Shown here one piece after another: positions 49,321 through 64,000 of a stretch of DNA of 64,000 nucleotides. The notes below the pieces were generated by a model. That model had not been told where the DNA came from. It saw only the letters and a list, made by a program, of their open reading frames with translations, and searched no databases. The stretch is taken from the NCBI RefSeq assembly GCF_035920365.1, contig NZ_CP109150.1, forward strand, positions 4,836,001 through 4,900,000. The letters are read 5' to 3'. The translations under genes and the position numbers were made by a program. Every line of letters starts with the position of its first letter. The stretch's first letter is position 1. This DNA is from Micromonospora sp. NBC_01740 (GTDB taxonomy: Bacteria; Actinomycetota; Actinomycetes; Mycobacteriales; Micromonosporaceae).

Positions 49321-49965
49321 ATGACCAGGGTGGTCGTGGTCGACGACCAGACGTTGGTCCGGCAGGGCATCCGCACCCTGCTCGACATTGCGGGCATCGA
49401 GGTGGTCGGCGAGGCCGACGACGGCGAGGCCGCCCTGGCCGCGATCGACGCGACCCGGCCCGACGTCGTCCTGCTCGACCTGCGCATGCCGCGCCGGGAC
49501 GGCATCTGGGTCCTCCGACGGCTCCGCGAGCGCGGGGCGGACGTGCCGGTGCTGGTGCTCACCACCTTCGACGACGACACCCTCGTCCTCGACGCGCTGC
49601 GCGCCGGGGCGCGGGGCTACCTGCTCAAGGACGTCACGCTGGAGCAGCTGACCCGGGCGGTCGAGACCCTCGCCGCGGGCGGAACGCTCATCGCCGTGTC
49701 GATCACCGATCGGCTCCTGCGCGCCATCCGCTCGGCGCCGTCCCCGGTCGGGGTGAGCGCCCCGCCGTCGCAGGAGCTCACCGAGCGGGAGCTGGACGTG
49801 CTGCGGCTGGTCGCCGAGGGCTACACCAACCGGGAGGTCGCCGGCCTGCTCTTCCTCGCGGAGGGCACGGTCAAGAACCACGTGTCGGCGATCCTGCTGA
49901 AGCTCGGCGCCCGGGACCGCACCAACGCGGTGCTGCGGGCGCTGCACGAGGGCGTCCTGCGGTAG
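49321..49965 (+). CDS. Response regulator (NarL/LuxR type)
   Basis: A 214-residue regulator: a receiver domain with acidic pocket VVVVDDQ, phospho-acceptor Asp53 (VVLLDLRMPRRDG) and Lys in LLKD, followed by a LuxR-type helix-turn-helix (LTERELDVLRLVAEGYTNRE near 152-171 and TVKNHVSAILLKL). The ATG at 49321 begins exactly at the receiver; a GTG at 49276 overlapping the kinase stop by 4 nt would add 15 residues and is the alternative. Cognate partner of the kinase upstream. Confidence 0.93.
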   Translation: MTRVVVVDDQTLVRQGIRTLLDIAGIEVVGEADDGEAALAAIDATRPDVVLLDLRMPRRDGIWVLRRLRERGADVPVLVLTTFDDDTLVLDALRAGARGYLLKDVTLEQLTRAVETLAAGGTLIAVSITDRLLRAIRSAPSPVGVSAPPSQELTERELDVLRLVAEGYTNREVAGLLFLAEGTVKNHVSAILLKLGARDRTNAVLRALHEGVLR

Positions 49966-50026
49966 AGCTGACGGGGGACCCGTCCGCCGGTGCGTCCGGT
50001 CGTCACGCGGTGGGGGATCCGACGCT

Positions 50027-50058
50027 GTGGTCCCCGGCCTGCACTGGCCGGGGACCAC
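50027..50058. terminator. Bidirectional hairpin terminator
   Basis: GTGGTCCCCGGCC (50027-50039) and GGCCGGGGACCAC (50046-50058) form a perfect 13-bp stem with loop TGCACT. It separates the response regulator (rightward) from the small-peptide gene (leftward) and can serve both. Confidence 0.85.
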
Positions 50059-50072
50059 ACCGGAACTACCTG

Positions 50073-50135
50073 CTACTTGGCGGCGGCGGACGGCCGCGGC
50101 TTGACGCGGAACGAACCCAGGATGATGTGACGCAT
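50073..50135 (-). CDS. 20-residue peptide gene next to a nucleotidyltransferase
   Basis: A complete tiny ORF encoding MRHIILGSFRVKPRPSAAAK. It has an excellent ribosome site (GAGAGGAGGT, 7-8 nt before the ATG) placed exactly in the 14-nt spacer after the nucleotidyltransferase stop, and it is followed 14 nt later by a strong terminator hairpin. These signals argue for real translation. The peptide is basic, with a hydrophobic start and a KPRP motif. Nucleotidyltransferases of this sort accompany some ribosomally made modified peptides, so it is a candidate precursor or a small regulator. No maturase, protease or exporter gene adjoins it, and it resembles no precursor I know. Confidence 0.6.
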   Translation of the reverse strand: MRHIILGSFRVKPRPSAAAK

Positions 50136-50149
50136 CTGTGCACCTCCTC

Positions 50150-51196
50150 TCAACTGGTGGTGGTCAGAGACCGGGCGTGTTCGAGGGCGTCCGTCAGCTC
50201 GTCCTCGTTCACGACCAGCCGTTCTGTCAGCAGGCAGGTGCCGACCGGCGTCGTCACCAGGCTGCTGCCGGCCCTGCGGTGGACGTCCACACGGGAGGCG
50301 GCGCCGGGCCGCTCGTCGAGCGGAAATCCGAAACTGAGCCGGTGTACGCCCTGCCGGCCGGGGCGGCGCATGTCCTTCTCCCGGCGCGCCAGCGGCCGGA
50401 GCGCGTCGGCGGTGCGCCGCCAGCGCTCGGACACGCTCACCCACTCATCCGTACGGACGACGAGCTGACGCAGCTCGGGTGCGAGTGCCAGGCGCACGGC
50501 GTGTTCGCAGATCACCTCGGTCAGGTCGTCGCCCAGCCGCTGCTCCAGGGCATCGGCCAGGACCAGCAGGTCCAGCAGGTCCTTGATCCGGAACTTGCGC
50601 TGGAACCGCTCCTCGGCCACGGCGAAGAGCCCGCACAGGTCGTCCTGTTCCACCGGCGCGACGCGCACCGGGACGCCACGAAGGTCGCCGGCGAAGGTGA
50701 ACGTGGTGACGTCGGCGCCCATCGGCTTGTCGAGGTGCGGCTCGGTCGCGGGCCACTTCATCGCCACGCCGACGTGCGGCTCGTCGAGCCCCTCCAGGAT
50801 GCTGACCGCCTGAGGTACGGCCCCCCGACGGTCGACCAGATCCCGTACGCAGGACCACAGGACGTCCTGGTTGGGGGCGAAGAGGTCGACGTCTCCCGAC
50901 TGCCGCAGTAGCCCACGGGGATAGTGCCGGGCGATGCACGGGCCCTTGAGGACCGTCGCCCCGTACCGGCCGGCCAGCTCGGCGCCGGTCGCGTGGAGGG
51001 TCTCGACGCGCTGCTCCCACCGGCGCAGGTACGCGCCCTCCGCCTCGTTGAGCTCGACGCCCCGGGCCACCGCGGAGGAGAGCCAGGTGGCGAGGATCCC
51101 CTTGCGGTTGGCCATGTCGGCGACCCGCCAGGTGGGCAGGTCCGGCGGTGCTCCGAGCAGGCGGTCCACGACATCAAGATCGATCATGAAGATCAT
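50150..51196 (-). CDS. Nucleotidyltransferase family protein
   Basis: A 348-residue protein of the nucleotidyltransferase superfamily (PF14907-like). LKGPCIARHYPRGLLRQSGD followed by VDLFAP (near 82-107) matches the family's K-G-x(4)-R-x(9)-x-S-x-D-x-D pattern, with the acidic pair in GDVDLF expected to bind metal and nucleotide. FRIKDLLDLLVLADALEQRL near 203-222 is a helical C-terminal part. Relatives occur in lasso-peptide and other RiPP clusters (for example the pseudomycoidin tailoring enzyme) but also alone. The ATG at 51196 follows a 14-bp hairpin directly. The 20-codon peptide gene is 14 nt downstream, so the two form an operon. Confidence 0.7.
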   Translation of the reverse strand: MIFMIDLDVVDRLLGAPPDLPTWRVADMANRKGILATWLSSAVARGVELNEAEGAYLRRWEQRVETLHATGAELAGRYGATVLKGPCIARHYPRGLLRQSGDVDLFAPNQDVLWSCVRDLVDRRGAVPQAVSILEGLDEPHVGVAMKWPATEPHLDKPMGADVTTFTFAGDLRGVPVRVAPVEQDDLCGLFAVAEERFQRKFRIKDLLDLLVLADALEQRLGDDLTEVICEHAVRLALAPELRQLVVRTDEWVSVSERWRRTADALRPLARREKDMRRPGRQGVHRLSFGFPLDERPGAASRVDVHRRAGSSLVTTPVGTCLLTERLVVNEDELTDALEHARSLTTTS

Positions 51197-51234
51197 CAGC
51201 CTCACCGCGAGATCGGTCCATCGCGGTGAGGCTG
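51197..51234 (-). promoter_or_regulatory. Perfect hairpin at the nucleotidyltransferase start
   Basis: CAGCCTCACCGCGA (51197-51210) and TCGCGGTGAGGCTG (51221-51234) are perfect 14-bp arms around a 10-nt loop. On the mRNA the stem ends one base before the ATG at 51196 and leaves no room for a ribosome site, so it can block initiation or act as an operator. It may alternatively be part of the terminator region of the upstream carboxylase gene. Confidence 0.7.
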
Positions 51235-51305
51235 ACGTCGTCGGCCATATTTTCTCGATATCCGCTGCCGGTCGACGGTCGGCAGGGCCCGGAGGGACGG
51301 ACGGC

Positions 51306-51344
51306 GTGACGCGCCACGGCGAGGACCTCGCCGTGGCGCGTCAC
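51306..51344 (-). terminator. Terminator hairpin of the fused carboxylase gene
   Basis: A perfect 19-bp inverted repeat, 51306-51324 and 51326-51344, centred on a single base (51325). It begins 5 bp after the carboxylase stop (minus strand). It is very stable (GC-rich arms with GTGACGCGCC at one end) and lacks a T-run. Confidence 0.88.
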
Positions 51345-51348
51345 CGCG

Positions 51349-56811
<5,463 letters not shown>

Positions 56812-57085
56812 CGATCGAGCCCTCCTTTTAGACCAATGATGCGCGGGCCGCGACGCGGCGGCACCTTCGGCAGTGTCCACCCTCGTGCCTGTGGATCAAA
56901 AGGTCAGGGGTCCGAATCCGTTCGGCGAACGGACGATGTTGCGGCGTTGACCAGCCAAAACGCCTGACACAACCGTGATCGTTTCCCGGCATGTGTTGCG
57001 GCCGTCCACTTCGTGGGAGGGTGATGCGCCCGGGGCGCGCTTATGTTACTGGCGGGTTCGTGTCGAACGGTGTCGCGACGGAGCC

Positions 57086-57466
57086 TCAGCCGGGACCGGT
57101 GCCACCGTCGACGTCGCTGAGTAGCGGGCCCGGGACACGCATCCGCCACGCGTCGGTGACGAGCTCCGTCAGGCGGTCGACGTCCACCTGCGCCAGCCGC
57201 AACATGACCAGGGGCAGCCCCTCGTACGAGGGCGTGGTGAAGAAGACCTCGGGCTCGCCGAGGAGCAACGCCTGCTTCTCCGCCTCGTCGCCGACGTAGA
57301 GCACCGCGACGTCCGTCCGGATCAGGCGCGACGTGCCGGGTCTGCGCTCGGGGTAGGACCAGACGAACCCCTTGTCGGCGACCCGGAAGTCGAAGCCCTC
57401 GCTGTCGATCTCGACCACGTGCGGCAGCGCCAGCGCCAGGTGCCGGACGTCGTCGGCGTCAGCCAT
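57086..57466 (-). CDS. MmcQ/YjbR family protein
   Basis: A 126-residue protein of the MmcQ/YjbR fold (DNA-binding-like CyaY superfamily): VRHLALALPHVVEIDSEGFD, GFVWSYPERRPGT, EVFFTTPSYEGLPLVMLRLA. The GLP-LVMLRL and final DAWR segment are the hallmark. These small proteins are widespread in actinobacteria; biochemical role unknown. ATG at 57466 with GGAGCG upstream. Monocistronic. Confidence 0.88.
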   Translation of the reverse strand: MADADDVRHLALALPHVVEIDSEGFDFRVADKGFVWSYPERRPGTSRLIRTDVAVLYVGDEAEKQALLLGEPEVFFTTPSYEGLPLVMLRLAQVDVDRLTELVTDAWRMRVPGPLLSDVDGGTGPG

Positions 57467-57730
57467 CGGGGTCGCTCCGCACCATCGTTTCCCACACCCG
57501 CGCAGATTAGCTGCCACGGGTGACAACATGGTGCTGGCGCGAGGGCCCGACCGGCGGGACCCGGCCGCGCGCAGCGGCTCCGATCGCCGTTCGGCCGCCG
57601 CCGCCCGACTGTGAACTCCGTTACCTCGCCGCCCGGCGGGAATGAGATCACCGGATCCGGATTTGGAGCCAGATGTGACTCCTGCACTCTTCCCAGCCCG
57701 GCTGCCCACCGACCGGCCGGCGGCGAGCCG

Positions 57731-59014
57731 ATGACGGCCGCCGTCGACGCCCCGCAGGGGCCGGCAGCCCCGCTGACGCCCGGTGACCTGATGAGCCCCC
57801 GGCAACGCCTGCGGCTCGTCCTCGTCCTCGGGTCGCTGATCGCGGTGGGTCCGCTGACCATCGACATGTACCTGCCCGCGCTTCCCACGATCGTCGACGA
57901 ATTCCAGACCACGTCGGCGGCGGTCCAGTTGACCCTCACCGGCACGCTGGCGGGCCTCGCCCTCGGCCAGTTGCTGATCGGCCCGCTGTCCGACGCCGTC
58001 GGCCGGCGCGCGCCGCTGATCGCCGGCATCGCGCTGCACGTCGTGGCGTCGCTGCTCTGCGTCGTCGCGCCGAGCATCGCGGTTCTCGGCGCGTTGCGGG
58101 TGGTGCAGGGCCTCGGCGTCGCCGCGGCCTCGGTGGTCGCGATGGCCGTCGTCCGCGACCTGTTCGACGGTGCGGCCTTCGCGAAGCTGCTCTCCCGGCT
58201 GCTGCTGGTCATGGGGGCGGCGCCGATCCTCGCGCCGACCCTCGGCGGCGGGCTGCTGCGCTGGACGGACTGGCGCGGCGTCTTCGTGGCGCTGGCCGCC
58301 TTCGGCGTGCTGCTCGTGGTGGTCGCCGCGTTCGGCCTGCGCGAGACGCTGCCCGCCGAGCGGCGCCGGCGCGGCGGCGTGGTCGCGACCATCGGCGTGT
58401 ACGGCTCGCTGCTGCGCGACCGCACGTTCGTGGGCCTGGTCCTGGTCGCCGGGCTGGCCATGGCCGCCCTGTTCGCGTACGTCGCCGGGTCGTCGTTCGT
58501 CTTCCAGGACCAGTACGGCCTGGACGAGCAGCAGTTCGGGTTGGCCTTCGGGGCGGGCGCGGTCGGGCTGATCGCGGCGACCCAGTTCAACGTACGGCTG
58601 CTGCGCCGCCACCCGCCGCAGCGGATCCTCGTGGTCGCCCTGGCCGCGGGGAGCGTGGCCGGACTGGCACTGCTCGCCTTCGCCGTGACCGGGTTCGGCG
58701 GGCTGCCGGCCCTGCTGGTGTCGTTGTGGGTGGTGCTCGCGGCGGCGGGCCTCGCGATGCCGAACGCGCCGGCCCTGGCCCTGTCCCGCCACGGCGAGGC
58801 GGCCGGCACGGCCTCCGCCCTGCTCGGCGCCGTGCAGTTCGGCGTCGGGGCGCTGGCCGCACCCCTGGTGGGCGTCCTGGGCACCGGCGCGGTCGCCATG
58901 TCCGTCGTCGTCGCGGGGGGCATGCTGGCCGCGACGGCGGTCCTGTTCGTCGTCGTGCGACCGTCCCGGCTCGCCGGCCTGGAGCCGGACGGGGTGGTCG
59001 TGGCAGCGCACTGA
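57731..59014 (+). CDS. MFS drug transporter (Bcr/CflA family)
   Basis: A 427-residue proton-coupled exporter with twelve predicted spans. Signature elements: PLTIDMYLPALPTIVDEFQT in span 1, the LIGPLSDAVGRRAPLIAG loop (motif A) near 86-103, and RVVQGLGVAAASVVAMAVVRD near 124-144. These identify the Bcr/CflA group, which exports bicyclomycin, chloramphenicol, sulfonamides or cysteine-pathway products. The ATG at 57731 is chosen; an upstream in-frame start gives a Cys/Gly-rich tail without membrane character. No regulator adjoins it. Confidence 0.9.
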   Translation: MTAAVDAPQGPAAPLTPGDLMSPRQRLRLVLVLGSLIAVGPLTIDMYLPALPTIVDEFQTTSAAVQLTLTGTLAGLALGQLLIGPLSDAVGRRAPLIAGIALHVVASLLCVVAPSIAVLGALRVVQGLGVAAASVVAMAVVRDLFDGAAFAKLLSRLLLVMGAAPILAPTLGGGLLRWTDWRGVFVALAAFGVLLVVVAAFGLRETLPAERRRRGGVVATIGVYGSLLRDRTFVGLVLVAGLAMAALFAYVAGSSFVFQDQYGLDEQQFGLAFGAGAVGLIAATQFNVRLLRRHPPQRILVVALAAGSVAGLALLAFAVTGFGGLPALLVSLWVVLAAAGLAMPNAPALALSRHGEAAGTASALLGAVQFGVGALAAPLVGVLGTGAVAMSVVVAGGMLAATAVLFVVVRPSRLAGLEPDGVVVAAH

Positions 59015-59106
59015 GCGGGCTCGGAAAGCAGTTGTCGGCGGAACGGGTGGCGGCCTAGCCTGCTGGCTGTGCACGCCCCCTGCCGGCGGATGCGCCGGGT
59101 GCGCCG

Positions 59107-59943
59107 GTGAGCAGCCGCCTTCGTGAGATCGCCCGACAGACGGTGGCTATCGCCGAGTCGGGCCGGTACCGCAACGGCGCCGGCGACGAGGTCGTCATCG
59201 GTGCGCAGGTGCGGGCCGCGGTCGCCGGCACCCGCCACCACCTTCCCGACGGGACGCTCACGATCGGCGACACGCGGGTCGGGGCCGGCGACGTCGAGGT
59301 GACGTACCAGTCGACGTTGCAGGCGGCCCGCCGGCTCGGTCCGGATGCGGCGTGTCTGGTGTTCGCGTCGGCCAAGAACCCGGGCGGCGGGTTCCTCGGC
59401 GGGGCGAAGGCGCAGGAGGAGAGCGTCGCACGATCGTCGGCGCTCTACCCGTGCCTGCTCGCCGCGCCCGACTTCTACGCGTTCCACCGCGGCCAACGCG
59501 ACCTGCGGTACAGCGACCGAATCATCTACTCCCCGGGCGTGCCGGTGTTCCGCGACGACAAGGGCGGGCTGCTCGATGTGGCGTACCAGACGTCCTTCCT
59601 CACCGCCGCGGCGCCGAACCTCGGCGCGATCGTGCGCAACCAGCCCGCGCACGCCCCCGACGTGCCGGCGGTGCTGCGCCGGCGTGCGCGGCGGGTGCTC
59701 GAGGTGGCCGCCGCGCACGGGCATCGGACGATCGTGCTGGGCGCGTGGGGGTGCGGGGTGTTCCGCAACGACCCCGCCACGGTGGCGGACGCCTTCGCCG
59801 ACGCGCTGCGGATGGTGGACCGGTTCGACCGGGTGGTGTTCGCCATCCGCGACAACCTGTCGGGCACACCCGTGTACGGCGCGTTCGCGGAACGTTTCGG
59901 CACCTCCGCGCCGGAGCCGGCAGGCGACGCCCGTCGGGGTTGA
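59107..59943 (+). CDS. Bacterial-type poly(ADP-ribose) glycohydrolase (TIGR02452, macro domain)
   Basis: A 278-residue macro-domain hydrolase. The PARG catalytic signature is intact: NPGGGFLGGAKAQEE, with the Gly-Gly-Gly loop at 93-95 and the two catalytic glutamates at 104-105. GAWGCGVFRNDP near 217-228 is the second conserved loop. Bacterial PARGs remove ADP-ribose polymers, so a poly(ADP-ribose)-making or phage-related substrate is implied, but no ART/PARP gene is in the window. GTG start 92 bp after the MFS gene. Enzyme assignment is firm; the physiological target is open. Confidence 0.9.
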   Translation: MSSRLREIARQTVAIAESGRYRNGAGDEVVIGAQVRAAVAGTRHHLPDGTLTIGDTRVGAGDVEVTYQSTLQAARRLGPDAACLVFASAKNPGGGFLGGAKAQEESVARSSALYPCLLAAPDFYAFHRGQRDLRYSDRIIYSPGVPVFRDDKGGLLDVAYQTSFLTAAAPNLGAIVRNQPAHAPDVPAVLRRRARRVLEVAAAHGHRTIVLGAWGCGVFRNDPATVADAFADALRMVDRFDRVVFAIRDNLSGTPVYGAFAERFGTSAPEPAGDARRG

Positions 59944-59985
59944 GTGGCTCACCCGCCGGCGCCGCCCAGCCCGCCGGCGCCGTGG

Positions 59986-60516
59986 TCAGCGTGGCTGCTC
60001 GGCGAGGTCCCGGATGCCCTGCAACGTGCCGGTCATGGCGTCCCGCAGGGCGTCCAGCCGGCGTGCGATGACCTGCTCCTCGTTCTCCGGGGCCCGGTCG
60101 ATGACCAGGCTGAGCCCGGTGCGGCCGGGGCCGATCCGCACGGAGTGGGACACCCGGCACCCGCCGTCCTCGGCGGTGAGGCGGTACTGCCAGGTGGCAC
60201 CCGGTTGGTCGAGGTCGGTGGGGCCGCCGCCGAAGCGGTCGTCCGGGTCGAGCACCACCCAGCCGAAGACCCGCGGCGCGTCGAACCGCACGACGTGCGA
60301 GATGGTGCGCCACTCGCCCAGCGCCGGATGGTGGTTGTGCCCCTCGAACCGGGCGCCGAGCGTCGGCCCTTGGCTGCCGTTCAGCCAGCGCACCCGGCGC
60401 AGCTCCGGACTGAACCGCGCGGGCAGCTCGATGTCCGTGACCAGCTCCCACACCCGGGCGGGATCGGCTGCCACGTGCAGGTCGCACTCGACCGCCGGGC
60501 CGTCGACGTAGCGCAC
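59986..60516 (-). CDS. SRPBCC (START-like) family protein
   Basis: A 176-residue protein with the polyketide cyclase/SRPBCC fold: VECDLHVAADPARVWELVTD near 9-28, LGARFEGHNHHPALGEW near 53-69 and the long C-terminal helix (QVIARRLDALRDAMTGTLQG). It binds a hydrophobic ligand in a deep cavity; no catalytic role is evident. GTG start at 60516 with AAGGAGGA upstream. Monocistronic, convergent with the PARG gene. Confidence 0.88.
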   Translation of the reverse strand: MRYVDGPAVECDLHVAADPARVWELVTDIELPARFSPELRRVRWLNGSQGPTLGARFEGHNHHPALGEWRTISHVVRFDAPRVFGWVVLDPDDRFGGGPTDLDQPGATWQYRLTAEDGGCRVSHSVRIGPGRTGLSLVIDRAPENEEQVIARRLDALRDAMTGTLQGIRDLAEQPR

Positions 60517-60783
60517 GGCATCCTCCTTCGTGTCCTTCACTGACTTCCGGTCCGCGCGCCGCACCCACCGTCGTAGGACGGGCGACACCGCACCGGACAA
60601 GGATGGCCTGTCCGGGGCCGACCGCGCAGCCCCGCACGCTCACGTGTCTCGATGCCGACGATCGACGCGCATCGCGACGGCCGGCGGTCGACCCGCCCGA
60701 TCGCCGGGGCTGCACGCCGCTCCGCCGGCTGCCGCGATCCGGCGTCGCGGTCATGGCGGCGGCGTAAACGGGTATGCCGCCGC

Positions 60784-62109
60784 ATGGGTACCGAGGTCGT
60801 CGTGGTCGGCGCCGGCTTCTCCGGGCTGGCCGCCGCGCTCGCGCTGGCCCGCGCCGGGGTGCGGACGCGGGTGCTGGAGGCGCGCGACCGGGTGGGCGGG
60901 CGGGTGCTCACCCGGTGGCTGGCCGACGGCACCCAGCTCGACCTGGGCGCCCAGTGGGTCGGCCCCACCCAGGACCGGGTCAACGGGCTCCTCGCCCGCT
61001 ACGGGATCGCCACCTTCCCGTCCGCCGCGCACGGCGCGTCGCCGGTGATCCTCCCCGACGGCCGGCACGCCGGTGCCCCCGAGGCCGCCGCGCGGGTCCT
61101 CGATCTGCTCGACGCGTACGCCGAACGGGTCGACCCGGTCGCGCCGTGGGCGGGGGCCGAGGCCACCGAGTGGGACCGTACGACGCTGGCCGGCTGGCTG
61201 CGCACGGCCGCGCCGGACCCGGCCACCGCCCGGTACCTCGGGCGGCTGCTCGCGGGCGGGCTGCTGGCCGCCGGCCCGGACGAGATCTCCGTGCTCCAAC
61301 TGGCGTTCTACCTGCGCTCCGGCGGCGGCAGCCGGGCGCTGCTCGCGATGGTCGGCGGCGCGCAGCAGGACCGGATCGTCGGCGGACCGCCGGTGCTGGC
61401 CGAGGCGCTGGCCGCCGCCCTCGGCCCGGACGCGGTGCGGCTGTCCGCGCCCGTGCGGGCCATCGCGCAGGACCGCGCCGGGGTGGTCGTGCACACCGAC
61501 ACCGACCGCGTCGAGGCGGACGCGGTGGTGGTCGCCGTGCCGCCGACGCTGGCCGGGCGCATCCGGTACGGCCCACCGCTACCGCCCCTGCGCGACGCGC
61601 TCACCCAGCGGATGCCGATGGGCTCGGCGATCAAGGTGCACGCGGTCTACCCGGAACCGTTCTGGCGCGCCGACGGCCGTTCCGGCGTCGCGTTCTGCCT
61701 CGCCGGGCCGGTGACCGAGACGGTGGACAACAGCACCCCGGCCTCCCCGCGCGGGGTGCTCACCGCGTTCAGCTACGGCCCGGAGGCGAACGCGCTGCGC
61801 CGGATGCCGCCGCGGGACCGCAGGGCGCGCCTGCTCGACGCCCTCGCCGCCGTCGCCGGCCCGGCCGCCCGGCGGCCCGAGGAGTTCGTCGAGTACGACT
61901 GGTCGGCGGACGAGTGGACGCGCGGTTGCTTCTGCGGGGCGCCGACCCCCGGCTCCTGGTGCGGCTACGGCCCGGAGCTGCGCCAGCCGGTGGGACGGGT
62001 GCACTGGGCCGGCACGGAGACCGCCACCCGGTGGGCGGGTTACCTGGACGGGGCGATCGAGGCCGGCGAGCGGGCGGCTGCGGAGATCCTGGCGCGGACG
62101 GGCGGCTGA
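60784..62109 (+). CDS. Flavin-containing monoamine oxidase family protein
   Basis: A 441-residue FAD enzyme: dinucleotide-binding VVVVGAGFSGLAAALALARAG near 5-25 (quoted from VVVGAGFSGL), the RVGGRV motif, and the C-terminal FAD segment VGRVHWAGTETATRWAGYLD near 406-425. These are the marks of the MAO/LSD1-like amine oxidase family, which oxidises primary amines, polyamines or amino acids to imines with H2O2 release. The aromatic cage tyrosines cannot be placed with certainty. ATG at 60784 starts the FAD-binding strand. Confidence 0.87.
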   Translation: MGTEVVVVGAGFSGLAAALALARAGVRTRVLEARDRVGGRVLTRWLADGTQLDLGAQWVGPTQDRVNGLLARYGIATFPSAAHGASPVILPDGRHAGAPEAAARVLDLLDAYAERVDPVAPWAGAEATEWDRTTLAGWLRTAAPDPATARYLGRLLAGGLLAAGPDEISVLQLAFYLRSGGGSRALLAMVGGAQQDRIVGGPPVLAEALAAALGPDAVRLSAPVRAIAQDRAGVVVHTDTDRVEADAVVVAVPPTLAGRIRYGPPLPPLRDALTQRMPMGSAIKVHAVYPEPFWRADGRSGVAFCLAGPVTETVDNSTPASPRGVLTAFSYGPEANALRRMPPRDRRARLLDALAAVAGPAARRPEEFVEYDWSADEWTRGCFCGAPTPGSWCGYGPELRQPVGRVHWAGTETATRWAGYLDGAIEAGERAAAEILARTGG

Positions 62110-62267
62110 CCCGCCCGGACACCCCGCGAACCTGCTCGAAGGTGGCCGATGTCTGTGCGACGATCGTCGGACGTCGTGCCGTCCGGTCCGCCCCGCCGGT
62201 CCACCCACACACCGATCTCTGGCAGGCATGCGGGAAGGCCCCCACCTCGTACCCCTTGGAGAGCACG

Positions 62268-63644
<1,377 letters not shown>

Positions 63645-63781
63645 CCGCGCCGTCCGCCGCCCCGACCGCCCGCGTCCGGGGCGGGGCTGCGCGTCCGGCC
63701 GGGGTTCCTTCGGCGAGTACGGGGTGGCCGCTGGGCGGTTCATCGGATGGGCTCGGCCGTGTCGGTCACTATGGTTGGTCG

Positions 63782-64000
63782 ATGGACGTTGTCAGCACTG
63801 CCGACGTCTCGCCGGGTGACCGGTTCGCCTTCTGGCGCGAGGTCAGCGCGAAGCTCTGGGTGCCGTACGAGCTGGCCCGGCAACGGCAGGCGGAGACCGG
63901 CTTCGAGGCGCGGGTCGGCATCAGTGAGTTCGGCCCGGTGCAGGCGACCCTGATGACGACGATGGCGCACTCGGTGCGCCGCACGCCCCGGCTGATCCGG
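63782..64000 (+). CDS. AraC-family transcriptional regulator (3' truncated by the window)
   Basis: The first 73 residues of a regulator that continues beyond the window. GDRFAFWREVSAKLWVPYEL near 12-31, then FEARVGISEFGPVQATLMTT, is the N-terminal cupin-like AraC_binding_2 domain of actinobacterial AraC regulators, and HSVRRTPRLIR is the typical continuation. The helix-turn-helix part lies outside. ATG at 63782 follows a short AT-richer segment. Confidence 0.8.
   Translation, partial: MDVVSTADVSPGDRFAFWREVSAKLWVPYELARQRQAETGFEARVGISEFGPVQATLMTTMAHSVRRTPRLIR

Noticed and set aside
57611..57730. A 40-residue longer N-terminus for the MFS transporter.
   Set aside because: The extra sequence is Cys/Gly/Pro-rich, has no family similarity and precedes the normal start of the first membrane span.

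Overview
The window comes from a very GC-rich actinobacterium, most likely a member of the Micromonosporaceae. Evidence for this is the dominant C/G third codon positions, frequent GTG starts with 4-nt stop/start overlaps, a DUF5753-type XRE regulator paired with a DUF397 protein, an EspC-like type VII secretion operon, an ECF42 sigma factor and a PAS-SpoIIE-HATPase-STAS phosphatase. No rRNA, tRNA, insertion sequence or CRISPR array was seen.

Layout. 1-8.5 kb: end of a FUSC-type membrane protein, an FtsX/ABC/TetR operon behind a nested palindrome, a secreted DUF4185 protein, a multidomain phosphatase, and a YCII/ECF42 sigma pair. 8.6-31.5 kb: one large catabolic island. 31.5-41.4 kb: housekeeping and accessory genes, including a nuclease-helicase, MazG, XRE/DUF397, a type VII toxin/immunity operon and an FGE-like protein. 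41.8-45.1 kb: a sugar-type ABC importer without its ATPase. 45.1-51.2 kb: a beta-propeller lipoprotein, an ABC-2 exporter divergent from a two-component system, and a nucleotidyltransferase gene followed by a 20-codon peptide gene. 51.3-64 kb: a giant fused acyl-CoA carboxylase, small enzymes, an MFS exporter, a bacterial-type PARG, two flavoproteins and the start of an AraC regulator.

The most interesting system is the island at 8.6-31.5 kb. The rightward operon from 20,724 encodes a complete 2-aminophenol meta-cleavage pathway: dioxygenase beta and alpha, semialdehyde dehydrogenase, deaminase, 4-oxalocrotonate decarboxylase, hydratase, aldolase and acylating acetaldehyde dehydrogenase. Three bacterial microcompartment (BMC) shell genes, two BMC-H and one BMC-P vertex gene, sit inside it. 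This matches the aromatics (ARO) type of BMC reported from Actinobacteria. The shell would hold back reactive aldehyde intermediates while the ring is taken to pyruvate and acetyl-CoA.

An upstream operon (9,683-19,723) carries an ABC importer, HyuA, an acyl-CoA synthetase, a fumarase-family lyase, an enoyl-CoA hydratase-like protein and a TPP enzyme. An IclR regulator lies between the two operons, and HyuB starts the BMC operon. HyuA and HyuB therefore link the two operons, which suggests that import and opening or activation of a cyclic precursor feed the microcompartment. Locus-specific oddities include an N-terminal tail on the dioxygenase that could target it to the shell, a repeat-encoded tail on the acetaldehyde dehydrogenase, a 14-residue insertion in the aldolase, three tiny ORFs bridging gene junctions with 4-nt overlaps at both ends, and a sharp change in codon usage inside the operon.
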